A stretch of 48,413 nt of DNA. Origin: Maritimibacter dapengensis (GTDB lineage Bacteria > Pseudomonadota > Alphaproteobacteria > Rhodobacterales > Rhodobacteraceae). The translations under genes and the position numbers were made by a program. How positions within the stretch are numbered: position 1 is the first letter of the stretch; the number at the start of each line of letters is the position of its first letter. The stretch covers positions 1 through 48,413 of the forward strand of contig NZ_JAHUZE010000007.1 in assembly GCF_019218265.1 (NCBI RefSeq), in the 5' to 3' direction. This document shows, in pieces, positions 42,566 to 48,413 of the stretch. The notes under the pieces are model-generated. The model was not told where the DNA came from and did not search any database. It saw only the letters and a list, made by a program, of their open reading frames with translations.

Positions 42566-42672
42566 TCGGCTTCGCTCAAGCAAACTGCCATGTCCTACAT
42601 GTTGTAGTCTGCGCCTTACGAAACGCTGATTGAAGTGCTATCTCTGTCATATGGAAGGTACGGGTCATTGGC

Positions 42673-44007
42673 GTGAACAAGAAGATTACTGCCAGTCAGC
42701 GAATTGGCGAAATCGGGGAGAAGGCGGCAAATCTTCAATTCTTGCGAATTGGGTTCCAATTCGATGGGCGGTCACGTCTGGAAGCGGGTATCGACGGCAT
42801 CGCTGAGGTGATGGACGATGATCAACCGACAGCGAAGATGATTGCCGTGCAGGTTAAGGCTACCGAGAGCGGCAGCTATTCTGGAGAGACTGATGCCGGG
42901 TTCTCCTATCGTGTCCGCGCTTCGGACTTTGATTATTGGCGCGGCTCCAACCTACCCGTAATTCTCGTTCTCTACAGGCAATCGGATGACACGTTCTTTT
43001 GGAAGTCGCTCGAAAACCTCGTTGGCGAGGCCGAACGCACATTGCAGTTCGACAAAGAGCGCGACGTCTTGGACGGACGTGCGAAGGATCGCCTCGCTGC
43101 CCTGACTGTCGCCAAGCAAGGACACGGCTACTATGTCCCGCCACTTGGGGGAGGGGAGGAAGCGATCATCAACATGGTGCCATTGCAGCTTCCTGAGGAA
43201 ATCTTCGTCGCACAGACTCAGCTCTCCACCCAGAAGGCGCTCGCCCGGATGAACAAGGTCCGGGAAGACCAGCGGTACGATTGGATGATCGATGAAACCT
43301 CGCTTTGGACATTCTGCGACCCACTAACCACACCCGTTCGCGACTTGGTCGAACGGGATCAGGTCGAACGGATCGAAACCGACTTTCTGGCGCAACACGA
43401 CGCCGTAGATCAGCAGCACAAATTTGCGGGCCTGTTGCGACATACTCTGGCGCATGACTTTCGGGACTTGCTTGGGTGGGACCGAAAGAAAAAACAGTTC
43501 TACTTCTTGCCAACACCTGGAAGCGTCGCGCGCAAGTTCCGCTATCTTGGCGCGAAGCAGAAGACGCAGGCCGACGTTGTCAGCGTCTATCAGAAGTCAA
43601 AGGGGGAGGGGCCCGTCGACTATGTACGGCACCATTCATTCCACCCTCGGTTCGAGCGCTTGGCGGATAAATGGTACCTGATCGTCAACCCATCCTACTA
43701 CTTCACTTCAGATGGAGAACGCGCGCTCAACTATCCGGATGCCTTGTTGTCCGGCAAGAAACGCCTCGACACGAACAGCACAGTTCGAGGCCAGGTGATC
43801 ATGTGGCATCGATTGCTATCGGGTATGGATTTTGAAGATGCCGGCGAACTGCTGACGCCCGACACCAAGACGGATCGCATCATCAAGTTCGGTCTTCCGC
43901 CTTCCGTCGAACTGCCAAAGAGCGTGCCCGAGGATGTGTGGGGCGCGAAGGCGCAGAAGTCGAAGAAGCCACCCCACTCCGATGAACAAGGCAGCTTCGA
44001 CCTATGA
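42673..44007 (+). CDS. DREN-APAZ nuclease subunit of a SPARDA-type short Argonaute system
   Basis: A 444-residue protein. The first 150 residues form a DUF4365/PD-(D/E)XK-type nuclease: [18 protein letters not shown], then GIDGIAEV with Asp41 and IAVQVKAT with Gln60 and Lys62. The remaining part, to DEQGSFDL, is APAZ-like (analogue of PAZ), with the helical [15 protein letters not shown] and a KKQFYFLP strand. In SPARDA systems this subunit pairs with a short pAgo and becomes a collateral DNase/RNase once guide RNA finds target DNA. The GTG start is used: the nearby ATG at 42651 is out of frame. It overlaps the Argonaute gene by 4 nt. Confidence 0.88.
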   Translation: MNKKITASQRIGEIGEKAANLQFLRIGFQFDGRSRLEAGIDGIAEVMDDDQPTAKMIAVQVKATESGSYSGETDAGFSYRVRASDFDYWRGSNLPVILVLYRQSDDTFFWKSLENLVGEAERTLQFDKERDVLDGRAKDRLAALTVAKQGHGYYVPPLGGGEEAIINMVPLQLPEEIFVAQTQLSTQKALARMNKVREDQRYDWMIDETSLWTFCDPLTTPVRDLVERDQVERIETDFLAQHDAVDQQHKFAGLLRHTLAHDFRDLLGWDRKKKQFYFLPTPGSVARKFRYLGAKQKTQADVVSVYQKSKGEGPVDYVRHHSFHPRFERLADKWYLIVNPSYYFTSDGERALNYPDALLSGKKRLDTNSTVRGQVIMWHRLLSGMDFEDAGELLTPDTKTDRIIKFGLPPSVELPKSVPEDVWGAKAQKSKKPPHSDEQGSFDL

Positions 44008-45479
44008 GCGACTTCAAGACCAAAATCTTCCCGGAGCCCGAACTGGAGTTTGGCGACCAACACCATCATCCTGATCCGCGATTAGGGTTGCTACAGGCGG
44101 GCCCACTGCAAACGAACCTGGGGGACACCATCAAAGTCGGCGTTGTTGGCAGCGCTCTTACCGTCGAAAAATCAGGCGAATTTCTGGATGCGATCAAAGA
44201 TGGGTTCGAGGGGAAGACCGAAAAGCACCCGAACCTGCACCCGGACTTTCCCGGGTTGAGAAATCAGAACCCCTATCGGTGCCGGTTCGAAATGGTGGCT
44301 GCCGACGTCGGTCTGCTGACGAAAGGTCAGATCGAGAAGATTGCCAAGGAACCGAGCGATGCGCGTGCTGTGGAGATGGCGGTCGATGCAGTTATGGAGC
44401 AACTGGAAAAGCTTGAGGCGCATCATGAACGGCCAGACGTGGTCATGGTTTCGCTCCCTGTCAAGCTGATCGAACGAGTCTGGAGAAACGAGCAGGCGCG
44501 CGATGACGAGGTCGTAGAGGACAAAGCGGCCGAGGCGAAAGCTGGTAAGGAAACCTCTCCGAACTTCCGCGGTTTGCTCAAGGCCAGAGCGATGAATCTC
44601 AGATTCTCAATTCAGATTGTCTGGGAGGATGTCATCAACCCCGATGCCAAGATCCCTCGCAAGATCAAGGAGAACTCTGACCGCCAAACCCAAGATCGAG
44701 CTGATCTCGCATGGAACCTTATGACAACGCTCTACTACAAGGGCAGCGGCAAGGTGCCCTGGCGCAGATTGCCGGAAGAAGGCGAGTTCACCGCCTGTTA
44801 CATTGGCATCAGCTTCTTCAAGGATGCCGAAACCGACGAGATATGGACCAGTGCTGCGCAAATGTTCGACGAGCGGGGCAGAGGGTTCATTCTTAGAGGC
44901 GGTCCTGCGCAGTCAGAGTCGCGGGGTCGCCACCCGTTCCTCACTATCGATGAGGCTCACAAGCTCACCGAGAGTGCCTTGGCCGCCTACAAGTCGGTCC
45001 ATAGAACGATGCCGGCACGCGTGATCGTCATGAAGACGTCGCGCTTTCGCGAGGACGAGGCCGAGGGTGTTGGTAAGGCGCTCGACGAGGCAGGTGTGGA
45101 ACTGCGCGATCTCGTTTGGATTCATGAGAGCTATTCAGTCAAGGTGCTGCGCGACGGCGACTTCCCTGTCCTCCGCGGCACCTTCGTTGAACTGGACGGC
45201 AATGGGCTGCTCTATACCAACGGCAGCATTCCCTACTATGGGACCTATCCTGGCCTCTATGTCCCGAATCCCCTGTTGCTCTGTCCGCACCCGCAAAGCG
45301 AGAGCACGATCGAACAGATTGCGAAGGAAGTTTTCAGCCTCACGAAGGTGAACTGGAACTCGACCCAGATGAACCAACGCTTGCCGATTCCGATCCGAGC
45401 AGCGCGTAAGGTCGGTGACGTGTTGAAATACGTTCCCTCGGGGCAAAAGGTCAGCAGTGACTATCGGAAGTACATTTAG
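44004..45479 (+). CDS. Short prokaryotic Argonaute (MID-PIWI, catalytically inactive)
   Basis: A 491-residue short pAgo. The N terminus carries the family motif [10 protein letters not shown]...[13 protein letters not shown] (about 11-35). The MID domain covers about 40-250, with [17 protein letters not shown] near 191-207, where the guide 5' end binds. PIWI follows: ACYIGISFF (264-272) has Ser270 where active Argonautes carry the first catalytic Asp, the second site reads VMKTSRF, and the end [10 protein letters not shown] lacks the last acidic residue. It should bind guide RNA and complementary DNA but not cut; killing would come from the DREN subunit. The start overlaps the upstream stop (ATGA), as expected for an obligate heterodimer. 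Confidence 0.92.
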   Translation: MSDFKTKIFPEPELEFGDQHHHPDPRLGLLQAGPLQTNLGDTIKVGVVGSALTVEKSGEFLDAIKDGFEGKTEKHPNLHPDFPGLRNQNPYRCRFEMVAADVGLLTKGQIEKIAKEPSDARAVEMAVDAVMEQLEKLEAHHERPDVVMVSLPVKLIERVWRNEQARDDEVVEDKAAEAKAGKETSPNFRGLLKARAMNLRFSIQIVWEDVINPDAKIPRKIKENSDRQTQDRADLAWNLMTTLYYKGSGKVPWRRLPEEGEFTACYIGISFFKDAETDEIWTSAAQMFDERGRGFILRGGPAQSESRGRHPFLTIDEAHKLTESALAAYKSVHRTMPARVIVMKTSRFREDEAEGVGKALDEAGVELRDLVWIHESYSVKVLRDGDFPVLRGTFVELDGNGLLYTNGSIPYYGTYPGLYVPNPLLLCPHPQSESTIEQIAKEVFSLTKVNWNSTQMNQRLPIPIRAARKVGDVLKYVPSGQKVSSDYRKYI

Positions 45480-45512
45480 AAGTTGCACACCGAGCACGCC
45501 GTCGGCTCCATG

Positions 45513-45530
45513 GATGCTGTTAAGAGCATC
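45513..45530 (+). terminator. Weak hairpin after the Argonaute operon
   Basis: GATGCT-GTTAAG-AGCATC lies 34 nt after the pAgo stop. No T-run follows, so termination is doubtful. Confidence 0.25.
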
Positions 45531-45629
45531 TGATCGTCGTTCCTCGAAGCTCCCGAGTTTCCAGCGGATCTTTTTTCGGCAAGTGACTTCTCTGGCGTTT
45601 GATATATAAAAGCACATCATGCGCATGCC

Positions 45630-45693
45630 TTGATGTAGAACTCCACATCAATCTTGAAGTCTCCTTCAGTGAGTGATATGTTTATGCATATCA
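45630..45693. promoter_or_regulatory. Two candidate HipB operators upstream of hipBA
   Basis: Two inverted repeats with 7-bp arms: TTGATGT/ACATCAA at 45630-45651 and TGATATG/CATATCA at 45674-45693. Both lie in the AT-rich 240-bp region before hipB. HipB-type regulators usually bind several palindromes at their own promoter, which fits this pair. The rest of 45531-45723 holds no gene. Confidence 0.6.
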
Positions 45694-45723
45694 TAAATGG
45701 TAGAGGAAGCAGCAAGATAGATC

Positions 45724-46323
45724 ATGGGTTACGCAACGGAGCACATTGCAGAGTCGCTCAAAGCCGCGCGGGAACGCAAGGGGCTCTCTCAGCGCGCGCT
45801 TAGTGCGAAGGCGGGGGTTCCACAGAGCCACATCTCCAAGATCGAGAACGGGGCGGTCGATCTGCGTCTGTCCAGCCTGGTCGAGCTTGCACGTGTACTT
45901 GATCTGGAATTGACTCTGGTCCCGCGCAAGAAGCTGCCTGCCGTTCGGGCGATCATTCGCGGTGATGATGATGGTCACCGTGACGTTCAGAGCGCGCGTA
46001 AGGCAACGAACCTATTGCAGCGCCTTGATGACCAGATAGCAGCGCTTCCCAGTGAAACGCTCTCTGAGATTGTCGTTCAGGAGTTGCAGCGCCGGGCGCG
46101 CGAATTGATGCACTTCAAGCTTTCAGCCGATGATCTTGTTCAGTTGCAAGAAGCCTCTGCTGCCATGCAGGAGTTCCTGAGCGATCCGCGCAACTTGGAA
46201 GCGGTCGAGCAGGCGCAGAGCCAGTTGCGCATGTTGCGCAACGCACTCGCCCATGGCGCGGGTGTATCTGCACCATCCTTGCCGCGTCCGGCCTATCGTC
46301 TGGACGGTGACGATCGTGGCTGA
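45724..46323 (+). CDS. hipB: HipB-like XRE-family antitoxin
   Basis: A 199-residue protein with an N-terminal helix-turn-helix (residues about 20-45: LSQRALSAKAGVPQSHISKI) and a beta segment DLELTLVPRK as in HipB. It is much longer than E. coli HipB (88 residues): a helical extension from about 80 to 180 (LLQRLDDQIAALPSETLSEI and onwards) may mediate dimerisation or HipA contact. It should neutralise HipA and repress the operon. It overlaps hipA by 8 nt. Confidence 0.88.
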   Translation: MGYATEHIAESLKAARERKGLSQRALSAKAGVPQSHISKIENGAVDLRLSSLVELARVLDLELTLVPRKKLPAVRAIIRGDDDGHRDVQSARKATNLLQRLDDQIAALPSETLSEIVVQELQRRARELMHFKLSADDLVQLQEASAAMQEFLSDPRNLEAVEQAQSQLRMLRNALAHGAGVSAPSLPRPAYRLDGDDRG

Positions 46324-47533
46324 TGTCAGTGTCCTTGAAGTCCTGCTCTACGGAGAGCCGATAGGTACGTTGACGCGGGTCAGCGGTGATACCTCGCTCT
46401 TTGCTTTCTCTGAAGGCTATGTCGCCGATGCGGGCAGGCCGGTTCTGAGCCTCGGTTTCAAGAATGAGCTTGGGGAACTGACCACTGATTTCGGTACGCA
46501 GAACATGCACCTGCTGCCCTTCTTCTCAAATCTTCTGCCCGAAGGTCACATGCGGGACTATCTCGCCGAGCGCGCGGGCGTGAAGCCCGTCCGTGAATTT
46601 TTCCTGCTCTGGGTTCTCGGCGAGGACCTTCCCGGTGCGGTCACTGTTCGGCCCGCCGATGGTGAGGCGTGGCCCCCCGACGCTGATGATGGTGAAGATC
46701 ATCACGATGATCATCGAGATCAGGCGCTGAGGTTCTCGCTGGCAGGCGTTCAGTTGAAGTTCTCGGCTTTGGGAGACAAACAAGGCGGTCTTGCGATTCC
46801 GGCCAAGGGGGTCGGCGGCTCCTGGATCGTCAAGTTGCCAGCGCAAGGCTTCGATGCTGTCCCCGAGAATGAATTCTCGATGATGACGCTCGCGCGTCTC
46901 TGCGGCATGGATGTTCCGCCGATAAGGCTGATCGATGTTGCCGACATCGGCAACCTGCCCGAGGGCATGGATAAGGTCAGCGGTCAGGCGCTGGCGGTCG
47001 AAAGATTTGACCGTCTGAGTGATGGCAGCGCTGTTCACATTGAAGACTTCGCGCAGGTCTTTCGCGTTTATCCCAAGGACAAGTACGAGAAGGCAAGCCA
47101 GCGCAACATCGCACAGGTACTGGCCGCTGAATGCGGAGAGGCCGACATCGCCGAGTTTATCCGGCGGCTGACTTTCAATGTGCTGATCGGCAATGCCGAC
47201 ATGCACCTCAAGAACTGGTCGCTGATCTATCCGGATCGTAGGCAGGCAGCGCTCGCGCCGTGTTACGATTTTGTTTCGACCATTGCCTACATAGACGACG
47301 ACAAGGCGGCGCTCACCTTTAGCCGCACCAAGAAGTTCTCTGGGTTCTCGAAGGACGAGCTGTCGCACCTGGCTGCAAACGCCGGTCTATCCGAGAAGCT
47401 GGTTCTGGGAACCGCACGCGAGACTGTCGCGCGCTTCCATGAGCACTGGCAGGCCGAAAAGGGAAACCTGCCGCTGACCGCGGATGCGATCAAGGCGATT
47501 GAAGCCCATTTGCACACAGTGCCGATAGCGTAG
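46316..47533 (+). CDS. hipA: HipA-like serine/threonine kinase toxin
   Basis: A 405-residue HipA kinase. The N-terminal subdomain has LLPEGHMRDYLAERAGV. The Gly-loop region SLAGVQLKFSAL is at about 141-152, SWIVKLP holds the ATP-contacting Lys, and the catalytic loop IGNADMHLKNWS (about 291-302) carries Asp295. The metal-binding Asp318 is in CYDFVST. HipA kinases phosphorylate a translation component (GltX in E. coli) and cause growth arrest. A His/Asp-rich insert (about 122-135) precedes the Gly loop. GTG 46316 is used, because it gives the family N terminus and overlaps the hipB stop. Confidence 0.92.
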   Translation: MADVSVLEVLLYGEPIGTLTRVSGDTSLFAFSEGYVADAGRPVLSLGFKNELGELTTDFGTQNMHLLPFFSNLLPEGHMRDYLAERAGVKPVREFFLLWVLGEDLPGAVTVRPADGEAWPPDADDGEDHHDDHRDQALRFSLAGVQLKFSALGDKQGGLAIPAKGVGGSWIVKLPAQGFDAVPENEFSMMTLARLCGMDVPPIRLIDVADIGNLPEGMDKVSGQALAVERFDRLSDGSAVHIEDFAQVFRVYPKDKYEKASQRNIAQVLAAECGEADIAEFIRRLTFNVLIGNADMHLKNWSLIYPDRRQAALAPCYDFVSTIAYIDDDKAALTFSRTKKFSGFSKDELSHLAANAGLSEKLVLGTARETVARFHEHWQAEKGNLPLTADAIKAIEAHLHTVPIA

Positions 47534-47545
47534 GGGATTGGCAGA

Positions 47546-48300
47546 ATGGCAGAGAGTTTTTCGAACCGGCACGGCTACCGCAGCGCAGCCGCGGAGATAA
47601 CCGTTCACGAGGACGCGCCCGAAAACCTGCGCTATGCGATCCCGCTGATTGGGCAGGACATCGGCATGAGCCCGTCCGCCATGCGCCGGATCATCTGTCA
47701 GGTGTTGCTCGTCCCGCCTGACCGAAACAACTGGTCGGAGCACCCTAACATCTAAGAAGAGGTCGTCGGGCTTGTTGCCGACTGTCCTTGGTACAAGGTC
47801 TATGACATTGCTGAAGCGTTCCATAAGGCACTCGCGCAAGGGTTCAACGACAATGCAAGCAGGTTCGATGACCGGCTGAACCAGTTCATTGTCGAAAATG
47901 GCATCGGCTGGCATATGTACGACGGCCAGATAGTCTATCGCGGTTCCGAAGTATTTACCGGCGCGACACAGGAGGCGGTCGAAATCGTCGAACAAACCGG
48001 GCGCAGTGCCGCCGCACGCGAGATCCACGAAGCGCTGCGCCGTATTTCTCGGCGGCCGGAACCGGATGTGACCGGGGCAATCCAGCATGCCTGCGCCGCG
48101 ATGGAAGCGACCGCGCGGGATCTGGCCGGCGATTCCAAAGCAACATTCGGCCAGCTTGTAAAGCGATTGGACCTTCCAAAACCTCTTGATACCGCAGCCG
48201 AGAAACTGTGGGGCTATGCGTCCAATAATGCTCGTCACGGGTTGGAAGGACAGCAGGTTGATACGCCAGAGGCCGAGCTGGTTGTCAGTGTAGCTGTCAC
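47546..48300 (+). pseudogene. Abortive-infection (AbiJ-NTD4-like) gene with in-frame stop and disrupted 3' end
   Basis: The frame begins MAESFSNRHGYRSAAAEITV and runs to SEHPNI, then hits TAA at 47753-47755. It continues open in the same frame with EEVVGLVADCPWYKVYDIAEAF up to AIQHACAAMEATARDLAGDS and YASNNARHGLEGQQ. The first part matches the AbiJ N-terminal domain 4 pattern and the last part the Abi C-terminal helical region. One codon change therefore splits the gene. At about 48290-48300 the coding sequence gives way to transposon-end repeats, so the natural C terminus is also lost. It starts 12 nt after hipA. Confidence 0.75.
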
Positions 48301-48413
48301 TGTACCCTCATTAATCAGAATTGCCTTTAAAATTATCGTTTGTTTTCAGCGGCACGATGTACCCTTAATTTTCATATTGTACCGTTAATTGCCATACTGT
48401 ACCCTTTATTAGC
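48295..48413. repeat. Transposon-end array of 20-bp-spaced repeats (Tn7/Mu-like)
   Basis: TGTACCCTCATTAA (48301) is followed by TGTACCCTTAATT (48358), TGTACCGTTAATT (48378) and TGTACCCTTTATT (48398), the last three exactly 20 bp apart. An end beginning TGT with spaced inner copies is the layout of transposase-binding sites in Tn7-like and Mu-like elements. The body of the element must lie to the right, outside the window. The exact border (48295 or 48301) is not certain. Confidence 0.65.

Noticed and set aside
42651-42672. Upstream ATG as the start of the DREN-APAZ gene
   Set aside because: It is 22 nt from the GTG and out of frame with the nuclease domain.
46253-46315. Upstream in-frame start for HipA
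   Set aside because: It lies well inside hipB and adds a stretch with no HipA similarity; GTG at 46316 fits the family start and the overlap.
48301-48410. CRISPR-like repeats
   Set aside because: The repeat unit is about 13 bp with 7-bp gaps and continuous similarity between units; there are no spacers or cas genes. A transposase-binding array fits better.

Overview
The window reads as part of a plasmid or chromid of a marine-type alphaproteobacterium, most likely Rhodobacteraceae (roseobacter group). Support: high GC with alphaproteobacterial codon use, a repABC replication/partition module with an antisense RNA between repB and repC, DUF736/DUF2493/DUF1403 plasmid genes, and a branched-chain-type ABC transporter with an embedded acyl-CoA ligase. 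No tRNA, rRNA or CRISPR array was seen.

Region 1 (1-1430) is a scar: an SDR fragment abuts, head-on, a PaaE-like flavin/[2Fe-2S] reductase that has lost its N terminus and carries an in-frame stop. Region 2 (1578-29393) is an intact catabolic island of about 28 kb for an unidentified carboxylic acid that is handled as a CoA thioester. It holds a CoA ligase next to a LivFGHM-type importer with two tandem paralogous binding proteins, four family III CoA transferases, four acyl-CoA dehydrogenases (two adjacent and overlapping, as in heteromeric steroid-type ACADs), three crotonases, two MaoC-type hydratases, a thiolase-fold protein without a visible nucleophilic Cys followed by a DUF35 partner (Ltp2-aldolase-like arrangement), a DECR-like SDR, a transglutaminase-like protein and its own EtfBA. 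Five copies of a 16-bp palindrome close to TCTAACAnnTGTTAGA sit upstream of the transcription units and probably bind one TetR-type regulator, which is not encoded in the window.

Region 3 (29470-34230) is a junkyard of truncated genes: an IS66 transposase tail, an amine oxidase tail, an RND pump tail, the left part of an IS21 element whose istB is fused in frame to the C terminus of a strawberry-notch-type plasmid protein, a truncated primase-like gene and a DUF2493 gene joined at a deletion. Region 4 (34349-42565) is the plasmid backbone: DUF736, repA-repB-repC with two copies of an 18-bp parS-like palindrome and a promoter/terminator pair for the incA-type antisense RNA, a tyrosine recombinase, and DUF1403-scpB.

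Region 5 (42673-48413) is a defence cluster. It has a short prokaryotic Argonaute of the SPARDA type (DUF4365/DREN-APAZ nuclease followed by a catalytically dead pAgo, overlapping by 4 nt), a hipB-hipA kinase toxin pair, and an abortive-infection (AbiJ-NTD4-like) gene disabled by an in-frame stop. The 3' end of that gene runs into an array of 20-bp-spaced TGTACCCTTAATT repeats that looks like the end of a Tn7/Mu-like transposon extending out of the window. The SPARDA pair is the most notable system present; it belongs to a known class, but its location on a repABC replicon beside the partition genes is worth attention.
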